Positions 1 through 7,079 of a DNA stretch of 26,459 nucleotides are shown here, piece by piece. Within the stretch, counting starts at the first letter, position 1, and the number at the start of each line of letters is the position of its first letter. This stretch comes from a virus, in the IMG/VR virus record IMGVR_UViG_3300004154_000361, positions 1 to 26,459 of that record; one strand, given 5' to 3'. Below the pieces are notes generated by a model that had not been told where the DNA came from, did not search any database, and saw only the letters and a program-made list of their open reading frames with translations. Both the position numbers and the translations under genes were made by a program.

Positions 1-1065
1 ATCTAAAAATCCATTGAAGGATGAACCACCATTTTTCCCACAAATCATGAAGTATGCATTATTAGCTTTTACTTCGGATATCCCTGTTGCATCAAATCCA
101 TAATTTGCAGATGTTTTTACAGCTTCAAATGCTCCTATATTACTATATCTGTAGATATTTGCGTTTGTATGAATAAATACTTTGTTATTAAAAATAGTTA
201 ATCCATTAACCGTACCAGTAACATCATTGGCAGTAAATTGACTTATCACAACAAAACTAGAATTGCACTTGTATACAATTTTAGTTGTTGCATCATATAA
301 CCAAAAATATGTTCCATCAAATTCTATTCCACGTAGGTTTGTACTTGTACTTGAAAAATCTATATTTGAAACACCTGAAGAACCATTCATATTATACCTT
401 GTAATTATTCCACTATTTGCATTAACAACATATAAATATTCACCATCACAACATCGGTCTACTCCAAAACTTGGTTTATCATTATGAGCATTATATGGAT
501 CACCCAAGTGTTTATACGAATCTTTATCACCATATAACCACCAGACGCTTTTAATGTCACCATTTGCAGCACTTGTCGGAAAGTCAAATACTGCTTTTAC
601 AGTTCCTGTTTTCTTGTAATCTTCCAGATCGCTTTCTACCACATTAATTGTTCCTCTTAAAATGTCGCTACCAACATAAGCTGTGTATTTGTTTGCCCAG
701 CCGATTACATTGCCTTTATATTGCAAATCAATTGCATTTTCGTTTCCATCATAATCTGTAAGTAGTATGTTCGAAAATGGATTGCATTGTTGAATGTTTC
801 TGCCATTGCGAATATCATCATAGAAGAACTTCCAAAATGCTTGTTTGTTCTGAAATTCATTCACAATATTGTGGCTTACAGATTCAGTTTCTAAATTACC
901 TGATCCATCAAACACTTCAATTTTGCACGTATTAACAGAAAACCCTACAGGTTTAGTTTTATGTAGGGTCTTAACTATTCCATTTTTTAGATTTTTCACA
1001 TAGTCTATTACTGAAATTTCTTTTGATTTGTAAGCAATATCTTTATACTTAATATGCTCGTTCAT
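1..1065 (-). CDS. phage tail fibre/receptor-binding protein, partial (C-terminus beyond left edge)
   Basis: This is an open frame of 355 codons that leaves the window at base 1 with no stop, so only the N-terminal part is seen. The ATG at 1065 follows AAGGGGATGGTGAAA and lies 14 nt after the stop of the upstream tail gene, so the two are translationally linked. The first 150 or so residues resemble the structural N-terminus of Firmicute phage fibre or upper-baseplate proteins. The rest is rich in Gly, Asn, Asp, Tyr and Trp, with repeated strands such as GEYLYVVNANSG and GTYFWLYDATT, which look like beta-propeller blades. Its place last in the tail cluster after Dit fits a distal adsorption structure. 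The exact family is not recognised. Confidence 0.7.
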   Translation of the reverse strand, partial: MNEHIKYKDIAYKSKEISVIDYVKNLKNGIVKTLHKTKPVGFSVNTCKIEVFDGSGNLETESVSHNIVNEFQNKQAFWKFFYDDIRNGRNIQQCNPFSNILLTDYDGNENAIDLQYKGNVIGWANKYTAYVGSDILRGTINVVESDLEDYKKTGTVKAVFDFPTSAANGDIKSVWWLYGDKDSYKHLGDPYNAHNDKPSFGVDRCCDGEYLYVVNANSGIITRYNMNGSSGVSNIDFSSTSTNLRGIEFDGTYFWLYDATTKIVYKCNSSFVVISQFTANDVTGTVNGLTIFNNKVFIHTNANIYRYSNIGAFEAVKTSANYGFDATGISEVKANNAYFMICGKNGGSSFNGFLD

Positions 1066-1079
1066 TTTCACCATCCCCT

Positions 1080-1745
1080 TTATAATAATTGTATTAATAC
1101 CGTTGTGCTAACTTTGTTGTTATTGATTTGTAAACTGCCAATACTTTGAGTAATATTTGCACCTACATCATTCAATATTGATATTTGTATGCTGCTAGTA
1201 ACAAGGTCATTATTGATTAAATGATTCATGATTTCTTCATAAACATTTATGCTTGGTGGTAAGGATGAAGAACCAACTATCGATTGGGCTTGCAAATGTA
1301 TATTGAATTTGTTTGGCTCAACAATTACCGTTCCGCTCGAAGTATAAGCAATTATTTCTACTTGATGTATACCAGTTCCAACACTAGGCAAAAAATAAGG
1401 AAAAGCAATAATATTGTACCCAACCACAAGTGTTTGTGTTTGGGTAGAAACAACTATACCATCATATTTAATATTTAAGCTAATATTTGTTGCAACTGCA
1501 GTGTTAATATTAAGACTTAATCCAATGATTACATGTGTTGAAGTAATGACTTCAGGATTAAATTTTATAATACTGGTTGGTGCAGAGCTGATTGAAAACT
1601 GAAGAGGATTAATATGATATATATATCCAGTAATTCTATCCTTGATAGCTTCCAGCTCTGCATTAATGTTAATGTCGTTCTGAAGTATAATCCTCCAAGC
1701 ATTTCTAAGATACATATCTCCATACAGCATACCTATATCCGCCAT
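1080..1745 (-). CDS. tail protein of unknown function (probable upper baseplate/tail accessory)
   Basis: The frame is open from 1814, but an upstream start would overlap the Dit gene by 56 nt. The ATG at 1745 has GGATGGTG just before it and leaves a 13-nt gap, so it is preferred and gives 221 residues. The first 60 residues look helical. Residues 70 to 150 or so form alternating hydrophobic beta strands like an Ig-like or carbohydrate-binding sandwich, and the C-terminus is again short strands rich in Ile, Asn, Ser and Thr. There are no catalytic motifs. Lying between Dit and a fibre-like gene, it is probably a baseplate or fibre-attachment component. This is inferred from position, since no family was recognised. 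Confidence 0.65.
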   Translation of the reverse strand: MADIGMLYGDMYLRNAWRIILQNDININAELEAIKDRITGYIYHINPLQFSISSAPTSIIKFNPEVITSTHVIIGLSLNINTAVATNISLNIKYDGIVVSTQTQTLVVGYNIIAFPYFLPSVGTGIHQVEIIAYTSSGTVIVEPNKFNIHLQAQSIVGSSSLPPSINVYEEIMNHLINNDLVTSSIQISILNDVGANITQSIGSLQINNNKVSTTVLIQLL

Positions 1746-1758
1746 TGTATCACCATCC

Positions 1759-2562
1759 TTATAAAAACTTTGGTTTAAATACAAACGATACAACACAGTT
1801 AAGGTTTGTGCCATCTACATAGACTGTATTGATTCCAGGCTGCAATTCAAGAAATGTATTTAAGTTTCCAGATACAACATTTAATTTGTTTATAGCCTGG
1901 TCTTTTTTGATTGTATAATTCTCACAATCTATTGTTATACTTGCATTTGTTAGTGTTTCGTTATAGTTTATAACCAACCCATTAATCCCAATTTTGAATG
2001 TCGAAAACGTACCAGCTATTTCAATCACAGGTCTTACCTCATATGTACCAAAGTTATTAATTTCGAATTGAGTTAATTGTGTAATTGTATATGTATATTC
2101 ATCACCAAGCCTAATGTCTGTATGGTCTAGCAATATACTTGAATCAAGTATTATATCATCAGCATTATAAATTAATTCAGCAATTGGTTGACAGTCAAAA
2201 ACTACAGTAAATTCAGCATCATTTACTATTTCCTTTGGCTTGATTTCTGAATATATACGTGCAATATATTCTTTGTCTGGTTCATCATCAAATATAAGCA
2301 TAGAAGCAGTTTTATTGCTTAGCCATTGTGCTATTCTTCTTGCTTTAACTCTTAGGTCTATTCTGCTTTCAGCAGGGTAATAGAATGTAACTGAAATTAA
2401 CCTTTTCTCATAGCTATTGCCTCCGAAGTCCCATACGCCATCTTTTCCATCAATCGTTATTTCTCTTTTTCTGAGGGATGGCAGCAATGTTCTATCATCT
2501 GATCTCATCCATAAACCTAGATCATTATAACTATGTTTGTTGTTGAAAGTTACTCCATTCAT
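1759..2562 (-). CDS. distal tail protein (Dit/SPP1 gp19.1-like)
   Basis: The 267-residue product has the usual Dit layout. The N-terminus (MNGVTFNNKHSYNDLGLWM), then LPSLRKREITIDGKDGVWDF and a strand-rich stretch with FDDEPDKEYIARI around residues 93-105, match the ring-forming domain of Siphoviridae Dit proteins. The C-terminal half (residues 140-267) looks like a second beta domain (galectin-like in known Dit proteins). Dit forms the hexameric hub joining the tail tube to the adsorption apparatus. The ATG overlaps the tape-measure stop by 4 nt (ATGA), the usual coupling of these two genes. The length is normal, and the call rests on sequence pattern plus position directly after the tape measure. 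Confidence 0.85.
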   Translation of the reverse strand: MNGVTFNNKHSYNDLGLWMRSDDRTLLPSLRKREITIDGKDGVWDFGGNSYEKRLISVTFYYPAESRIDLRVKARRIAQWLSNKTASMLIFDDEPDKEYIARIYSEIKPKEIVNDAEFTVVFDCQPIAELIYNADDIILDSSILLDHTDIRLGDEYTYTITQLTQFEINNFGTYEVRPVIEIAGTFSTFKIGINGLVINYNETLTNASITIDCENYTIKKDQAINKLNVVSGNLNTFLELQPGINTVYVDGTNLNCVVSFVFKPKFL

Positions 2563-4679
2563 GTTGTTGCCACCCCTCTTGGATTAAGATTAAATAATTC
2601 CTTGTCACTAAATTTTGCTATAGCTTTTGCAATTGTTTTTCCCTCAACAATTAATGGTACTTCAATTACAAAACCAGCTCCTGAGCCTGAGCCTAATCTA
2701 TTATTAGGATTATCAGGATTATATGCAGCTGGTGTAATTTTTTCACCTTTGTGTACCATAGCCAGCATATCATGTGTTATATAGTCTGTACCTTGATCAA
2801 ACTTAGGAATTTGAGGAATATTAATACCAAAATTCTTTCCTCCCATTCCTGGCACCCAATCAGGCACTTCTATTTTAAGTTTATTCAAACCTCTTATCAT
2901 GCCATTTACAAGGTCAATTATTATATTTACATTTGCTTTAACAAGTCCAGATATTGTTTCCCATACGCCACCAAATATTTGTTTAATTCCATTCCATACG
3001 GTTTTCCAATCTCCTGTGAAAGTACCTCTTACAAATGTAATTATTCCATTTAGTATTTTTAGCAGCCCTGAAACTATAGGTGTAATAGCATTCAGTGCGG
3101 TTGTTACAACATCTTTCACAACTGGGAAAACAGCTTGAAATACTTTTTGAAATGATTCTAACACTGGCTTTGCAGTAGTAACAAGGTTTTGAATTATCTT
3201 GCCTATTTCAGGCATCCAGACCTTGAAGTTTTCTGCTAACTTTGGAACTATGGTTTCATATAAGAATTTTAAGACCGCTAAAAATGGTGGTAGTACATTA
3301 GATACAATTAATCTGAACAAACTTATTAATGGTGGAAGTACATTTGTTGTAAATGCAGAAAATACACTTGATAATGCAGGAAATACATTTGAAACATATG
3401 ATTCAAAAATAGATTTCAAAGGCGGTAAAACATCTGTTGTGAATATTTCAAATCCTTGTTTCAAAACAGGCAAAACTAAATTTGAAACATTGTCTATTGC
3501 ACCACCAACATTACCCATAACTGTTGAAATAGTTGATTGAATTTCTGGCATGTGTGCATTAACCCAACTTGCCATTTCTGATAGTACTGGTAATATTTTA
3601 TCACCAATAGGTAATAACAAACCTGTTTCCAGTTGCCTTTTAATTCCTTCAACTGCTTCACCAAATGTATTATATTTAACTTGATTAATCTTCTCTAATG
3701 CATTGACTGTTGTGCTTATTGCTCCATTTGTATTTGTTAATGCTGCAATACCTTTTGCACCAAGGTCTTCCCACATGGTACCAAATAAAGCAACACCAAC
3801 TTGATTCTGTTGTAATGGGTCTTTCATTTCTAATAGCTTCTTAGTTACAGTCTCAAAAGCTTTTTTTCCTGATTCTCCACCAGCAGCAAAATCCTTTGAT
3901 ATTTTATTGGTATTTAGTCCAAGACTAGTGAATGCAGTACTTGTGCCATCAGAACCATCTTTTACCCTGATTCCAAATTCTTTGACCGCATCGCCAAGTT
4001 TATCAACAGACCAGGTTCCTCCTGCAGCTCCATTGGATAACATATTAAACATTTCTTCAGCATTGAATCCAAGTTGCTTGAATTGAATTGAATACTCATT
4101 AATTGTATCCAAAAGGTCATCATTTTTATTGAGACCTATCTGAGCTCCTTGGGCAATCAGATTATATGCTTGCTCTCCTGATACTCCAAATTGATTCATA
4201 ATCATATCTGCAGATCTAATACTTTCATTTACTTCGAATTCGAAAGTATCACGCATTGCAAGTGCATCTTTAGTTATATCTGTGAGAGCTTTCCCTGTAA
4301 GTCCTGTCTGTTGTGCAATTGTTGACATGGATTGTCCTATGTCTTCAAATGATTCACCAAAGTTGTTGTTGTATATATCCAACATAGAAGCTTTCATGTC
4401 TTTCATTGCTTCATCTGATTGCCCAGTTGCTGCTTGTAATCCATTCAAACTTTTTTGTAATTCTTCTGAAGCATTAAAAGCTTTTACACCAATAGCAGTA
4501 GCAACACCAACAGCTGCAACTCCAACAGCTGCTAATCCAATTCCAACTTTCCCAGCAAAACCTGAGAGTTTTGAAAATGTACCACCAGCTTTTCCAGCAC
4601 TATTGTCAATTTGTCCAATACGCTGATTAGCACCATCGTCTCTTATTATTATGTCTCCAAATAGCTCAAATAGTTGCAT
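2559..4679 (-). CDS. tail tape measure protein
   Basis: The 706-residue product has the composition of a tape measure: a hydrophobic Ala/Gly/Val stretch near residues 40-68, then long helical Gln/Asn/Ser-rich sequence (residues 70-390) with the TP901-type core (ALFGTMWEDLGAKGI). A run of six 15-residue repeats follows at about 402-491. Further hydrophobic segments and a Gly/Pro-rich tail (WVPGMGGKNFGINIPQIPKF) close it, as in Firmicute siphophages. At the usual 1.5 angstroms per helical residue it would set a tail near 100 nm. GAAGGTG precedes the ATG. It comes after the G/GT chaperone genes and overlaps Dit by 4 nt, the standard order. No lysozyme or peptidase domain is evident. Confidence 0.93.
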   Translation of the reverse strand: MQLFELFGDIIIRDDGANQRIGQIDNSAGKAGGTFSKLSGFAGKVGIGLAAVGVAAVGVATAIGVKAFNASEELQKSLNGLQAATGQSDEAMKDMKASMLDIYNNNFGESFEDIGQSMSTIAQQTGLTGKALTDITKDALAMRDTFEFEVNESIRSADMIMNQFGVSGEQAYNLIAQGAQIGLNKNDDLLDTINEYSIQFKQLGFNAEEMFNMLSNGAAGGTWSVDKLGDAVKEFGIRVKDGSDGTSTAFTSLGLNTNKISKDFAAGGESGKKAFETVTKKLLEMKDPLQQNQVGVALFGTMWEDLGAKGIAALTNTNGAISTTVNALEKINQVKYNTFGEAVEGIKRQLETGLLLPIGDKILPVLSEMASWVNAHMPEIQSTISTVMGNVGGAIDNVSNLVLPVLKQGFEIFTTDVLPPLKSIFESYVSNVFPALSSVFSAFTTNVLPPLISLFRLIVSNVLPPFLAVLKFLYETIVPKLAENFKVWMPEIGKIIQNLVTTAKPVLESFQKVFQAVFPVVKDVVTTALNAITPIVSGLLKILNGIITFVRGTFTGDWKTVWNGIKQIFGGVWETISGLVKANVNIIIDLVNGMIRGLNKLKIEVPDWVPGMGGKNFGINIPQIPKFDQGTDYITHDMLAMVHKGEKITPAAYNPDNPNNRLGSGSGAGFVIEVPLIVEGKTIAKAIAKFSDKELFNLNPRGVATT
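3207..3476 (-). repeat. six tandem 15-residue repeats inside the tape measure gene
   Basis: Residues 402-491 divide into six 15-residue units: VLPVLKQGFEIFTTD, VLPPLKSIFESYVSN, VFPALSSVFSAFTTN, VLPPLISLFRLIVSN, VLPPFLAVLKFLYET and IVPKLAENFKVWMPE. Units 1 and 3 end in TTD or TTN and units 2 and 4 in VSN, so the higher-order unit may be 30 residues. The DNA has diverged more than the protein, so the repeat is old and kept by selection on the protein. Confidence 0.85.
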
Positions 4680-4731
4680 ATAGTCACCTTCTTAATAGAA
4701 AACGACCGAGCCATATTTAGATGCATTTGCA

Positions 4732-5040
4732 TCACCTTCTCAAATCTGCTTTTTTAATTTGTTCAGCCATTTCAAATAACTCCTCAATTGTTTTATTACT
4801 TTCAGTTACTTCAATGTCTATTTGTCTTTTATAATCTTCAAATGAGATATAATTGTCTTCTCTCATTTTGTCAAACAACACAAGCCACACTTGCCATAGC
4901 TTATCATCACGCTCTTTTTTAAAAGCTTTTTTAATAAGCCTTTTAAGTATGTTTAAATCATGATTTAAATAGTTTCCATAGTTCCTATGAAGCAGCATTA
5001 AAGTACTCTCATATCCGCCTACTTCATAGCATTGATGAAA
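4732..5040 (-). CDS. tail assembly chaperone, T part of a G/GT frameshift fusion
   Basis: An ATG-started frame exists from 4998 (88 residues), but no convincing ribosome binding site precedes it. The frame is open upstream into the end of the G gene in the -1 frame. Reading on from the slippery site at 5046-5040 adds FHQCYEVGGYESTLM before MLLHRNYGNYLN, making a GT protein of about 202 residues. The T part is charged and helical (LIKKAFKKERDDKLWQVWLV, then FEDYKRQIDIEV), like chaperone extensions of Gram-positive siphophages. In lambda, gpG and gpGT together load the tape measure and recruit tube subunits. This gene lies between G and the tape measure, as expected. Confidence 0.85.
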   Translation of the reverse strand, partial: FHQCYEVGGYESTLMLLHRNYGNYLNHDLNILKRLIKKAFKKERDDKLWQVWLVLFDKMREDNYISFEDYKRQIDIEVTESNKTIEELFEMAEQIKKADLRR

Positions 5041-5339
5041 AAACCCATTGCTTCCTTATCAGAAAACAGCGACTTTATACTATTTATAGTCTCCATAAAG
5101 TTTTGTTTTTTAATTGTTTCAACATCCTTCTCTTGAATTATTGATACAATAGAAAAGAACTCTTCTTTAACCTTACAAGAGTTCTTCATCACAAACTTTA
5201 CAAGTTCTATACCAACTGCTTCTTTACTCTTACCCTTTGAATTATCACTTAGTGTCTTTATTTGTTCATTGAGCTCTAACTTTTCATACAAATCCATTAC
5301 ATGTGGCAACATGTCAAAAGCTTTTTCGCTACTTATCAT
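5019..5339 (-). CDS. tail assembly chaperone (gpG-like)
   Basis: This small, mostly helical acidic/basic protein of 106 residues starts at an ATG behind GGGAGGTAAATAAAA. It contains FDMLPHVMDLYEKLELNEQI near residue 8 and ends in GFFINAMK. The second position after the tail tube gene, the size, and the downstream overlapping -1 frame identify it as the G product of a G/GT pair. Just before its stop the message reads GGGTTTTTTC in the phase needed for -1 slippage. Most ribosomes should make G alone and a minority GT. There is no enzymatic motif; its role is to chaperone the tape measure during tail assembly. Confidence 0.82.
   Translation of the reverse strand: MISSEKAFDMLPHVMDLYEKLELNEQIKTLSDNSKGKSKEAVGIELVKFVMKNSCKVKEEFFSIVSIIQEKDVETIKKQNFMETINSIKSLFSDKEAMGFFINAMK
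5040..5046 (-). other. programmed -1 ribosomal frameshift site (GGGTTTT)
   Basis: On the coding strand the zero-frame codons are ATG GGT TTT TTC, so G GGT TTT is an in-phase X XXY YYZ heptamer. Slipping back one base leaves the frame open for 102 more codons, to the stop at 4732. The zero frame ends 21 nt further on at TAG (5019-5021). No strong pseudoknot was worked out downstream. Confidence 0.85.
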
Positions 5340-5355
5340 TTTTATTTACCTCCCA

Positions 5356-6144
5356 CTATGCTATTTTCGGATATCTTATTTCATATGGCACTTTAGCGAT
5401 ATCTTCAGGATCATAATGTGCACTTATTTTGAGACCAGCAACAACCTCATCTTTGTCCTTTGTTGCCATCTCCAGTTTGTCATCATTAAGGGCATTATAA
5501 AGAACTATGACACAAGGTCTTTTGCTACCACTTACAGTTGTCACAAAAGCAATGTTGCTAAAATAATCGGTATCACTTATTTGCCCTGTGCTTATGATTT
5601 TGTCATATTGTGCAGTAATAGTTACAATGCTATCATCTGCAAAACCTCCTACTGGTGCAGCTGGTGAAAACTTAACTGTTATCTCTCCTGTAATAACTGA
5701 TGCATCTTCAGATACAGTATATGTACCAGTTGCTCCTGCTACAGAAAACACATCACCTTTCTTAAGTGTGCCAGCAAGGTTAGTTCCATCAAAAACAGCT
5801 GTTGTTGCACCTGCAGCAATAGCACCTTTTACAGTTACTCCTGTATCAGCTACTAATGATATATAATCAGACTTTGTTGTACCAGGTAATGCAAGCATAA
5901 TATTCTCTGTTGACATTTCTTTCAGATTTATTTCTAATGATGCATTTTCAGATAATAAGCGTTTAAGCCCTTTAATTTTTCCTTTAGCTCCATCAACTTC
6001 TATATCTCGATATTCTCTATCGAGCAAAAATTTATTTCCTCCTGCTGTAGCTCCTAGGATTCTCTCAGTTGCCAATCCATAATTAACATATACTACTCCA
6101 GCATCTAGCAACATATTTTTGATTGTTTTAGAATTTCCATACAT
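5356..6144 (-). CDS. major tail tube protein with an inserted beta module
   Basis: The 262-residue product opens with MYGNSKTIKN, LDAGVVYVNYG, ERILGATAGG and REYRDIEVDGAKG, a pattern seen in tail tube proteins of clostridial phages. Residues 1-100 and 175-262 are the tube-like parts. Residues 105-171 are a separate module almost the same as one in the coat protein (about 48 of 67 residues identical by eye). The gene precedes the G/GT chaperones, the normal place for a tube subunit. The ATG at 6144 has no clear ribosome binding site, and the sequence just upstream is unrelated filler at a deletion scar, so translation of this copy may be poor. The protein itself looks essentially complete. Confidence 0.75.
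   Translation of the reverse strand: MYGNSKTIKNMLLDAGVVYVNYGLATERILGATAGGNKFLLDREYRDIEVDGAKGKIKGLKRLLSENASLEINLKEMSTENIMLALPGTTKSDYISLVADTGVTVKGAIAAGATTAVFDGTNLAGTLKKGDVFSVAGATGTYTVSEDASVITGEITVKFSPAAPVGGFADDSIVTITAQYDKIISTGQISDTDYFSNIAFVTTVSGSKRPCVIVLYNALNDDKLEMATKDKDEVVAGLKISAHYDPEDIAKVPYEIRYPKIA
5632..5832 (-). repeat. shared beta module, copy in tail tube gene
   Basis: This stretch codes for residues 105-171 of the tube protein. It matches 9768-9968 in the coat gene both as protein (AAGATTAVFDGTN, AGTLKKGD and GEITVKF are identical) and recognisably as DNA. Confidence 0.85.
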
Positions 6145-6220
6145 CTTTATATCGGATCAACAGAATGAGCGTTCCTGATCCTGACGAAAAGATTAAGCAT
6201 AGGCAATTAAGATATAAATG
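6145..6220. other. filler DNA of unknown origin at a deletion scar
   Basis: These 76 bases separate a broken tail-completion gene from the tube gene. They hold no ribosome binding site for the tube gene and continue neither neighbour. A short imperfect inverted repeat (CTTTATATC at 6145-6153, GATATAAATG at 6211-6220) bounds them. A plus-strand frame from 6165 exists but has no ribosome binding site. Confidence 0.45.
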
Positions 6221-6364
6221 TCAAACATGGTTCGTAAATAATGGAGGGAAAGGAAATGATGGTGGCAAATTAGTTTCTGGGTCTAATTCAGGCACACTTT
6301 CTTGATATACATCAACACCAACAGATGATAATGTATCATAGATATACTTTAAAAATTCAATCAT
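6221..6364 (-). pseudogene. truncated tail completion/terminator-like gene (N-terminal fragment)
   Basis: An ATG at 6364 behind AAGGAGGAAATGCCAGA opens a 47-residue frame starting MIEFLKYIYDTLSSVGVDVY and continuing to PPSFPF. That is how tail completion or terminator-type proteins of about 110-140 residues begin in Firmicute siphophages. After about residue 38 the sequence departs (PPLFTNHV) and stops at 6221. Its start overlaps the stop of the gp10-like remnant by ATGA, which is the original gene coupling. I read it as the 5' third of a gene whose remainder was deleted. The family name is by position and pattern only. Confidence 0.6.
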
Positions 6365-6435
6365 TCTGGCATTTCCTCCTTGATAATCCTTTTGATTGTA
6401 TCTATATTATCTTCAGCTGCTGGAGTGCAATCATA
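6361..6435 (-). pseudogene. 3' remnant of an HK97 gp10-like head-tail gene
   Basis: A 24-residue open frame ends in IDTIKRIIKEEMPE and a TGA that overlaps the next ATG. It has no start of its own and runs out of phase beneath the end of the connector gene. The sequence looks like the helical C-terminus of an HK97 gp10-type protein, which normally lies between the connector and the tail terminator. The rest of that gene is missing, so this is the downstream edge of a deletion. The family assignment is tentative because so little remains. Confidence 0.5.
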
Positions 6436-6698
6436 TCAGCACTACTGTTGTTATAGGTAACAGAATAATCATCAATTGATTCAGCCTTTACATTATCTTT
6501 TGGTTTCTGCAGCCTGTAATTAATCATATTTGCAATGTATAATTTCAAAGCTGAAGGATAACCATCATCAAAGCTATTATTTAGGTAGGTGAGAAGATCA
6601 TTCTGGACAATCGGAATTAATGTTTCAATCAGCTGATCCTTGCTTTGGTCTGTGATTTGTAGAAGGGTTTTAACTTCAGCAAGATTTACTATATTCAT
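6402..6698 (-). CDS. head-tail connector protein (HK97 gp6-like), probably C-terminally truncated
   Basis: This 98-residue helical protein begins NIVNLAEVKTLLQI and contains LIPIVQNDLLTYLNN, LKLYIANMINYRLQKP and IDDYSVTYNNSS, the pattern of gp6-type DNA-packaging connectors that form a ring under the portal. GAAGGTGATGAA precedes the ATG. Family members usually run some residues beyond the DYSVTY motif. Here the sequence changes to MIALQQLKII and stops, and in another frame that same DNA encodes the tail of a gp10-like protein. The last 10 or so residues are therefore probably not native but were created by a deletion joint near 6435. Confidence 0.72.
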   Translation of the reverse strand: MNIVNLAEVKTLLQITDQSKDQLIETLIPIVQNDLLTYLNNSFDDGYPSALKLYIANMINYRLQKPKDNVKAESIDDYSVTYNNSSADMIALQQLKII

Positions 6699-6712
6699 TT
6701 CATCACCTTCAA

Positions 6713-7021
6713 TTATATTACATGTTTTTTATGTGATATTCTAACTGCTTCTTTATCAAGTTCAGCATAAATTTGAGTTGTAGCCGAACTTTCATGTCCT
6801 AAATATTCTTGAACTTCCATTAAGGAAGCTCCACTATTGAGCATATTAGTTGCTGTGGTATGCCTCATCAAATGTGGAAAAACATTACTAGTAATTCCTG
6901 CTCTTAAACCCAAAGAATGAAATATCTTTTCTATAGAACGTTTTCCCAATCTATTAAATGGTTTCTTTCCACTTACAAATAAAGCTTTTGCCTCATCTAT
7001 TCTTGTATAAGACTTTAATAA
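6713..7021 (-). pseudogene. tyrosine recombinase (integrase) C-terminal fragment
   Basis: The frame is open from 7021, after a stop at 7022-7024, to 6713. It encodes about 102 residues of a XerC/D-type catalytic domain: TRIDEAKALFVSGKKPFNRL, then HLMRHTTAT (the H-x-x-R box), YLGHESSATTQIYAELD (second His and the nucleophilic Tyr). The N-terminal DNA-binding domain and the first catalytic Arg are absent, so it cannot be active as it stands. A TTG at 6949 would start 78 residues but has no good ribosome binding site. An ATG at 7037 behind GAAGGTG is in another frame and stops after 14 codons, which suggests a frameshifted small gene. It is in the phage's direction, between head genes. Confidence 0.8.
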
Positions 7022-7079
7022 TTAACATATCTTTCATAAAACACCTTCAATATTTTAAATTAATATTCCTTATGCGAAC

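Noticed and set aside
1-1065. Diversity-generating retroelement target in the fibre genes
   Set aside because: No reverse transcriptase, no template repeat and no adenine-biased repeat pair were seen in the window.
4282-4626. Long plus-strand frame (114 codons) opposite the tape measure, and similar ones at 3199-3540 and 23321-23653
   Set aside because: They are antisense to strong genes, have biased low-complexity translations and no ribosome binding sites; they are shadows.
5040-5046. Apparent sequencing frameshift between the two tail chaperone frames
   Set aside because: The slippery heptamer is in the exact phase for programmed -1 slippage, and this arrangement is standard for tail chaperones, so it is not an error or a pseudogene.
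6145-6220. Small transposable element bounded by CTTTATATC inverted repeats
   Set aside because: The repeats are only about 9 bp, imperfect and AT-rich, with no target duplication; chance is likely.
6165-6305. Plus-strand open frame of 46 codons in the connector scar
   Set aside because: It has no ribosome binding site or promoter, runs antisense through the tail-completion remnant, and resembles no protein family; most of it is a shadow of the minus-strand remnant plus filler.
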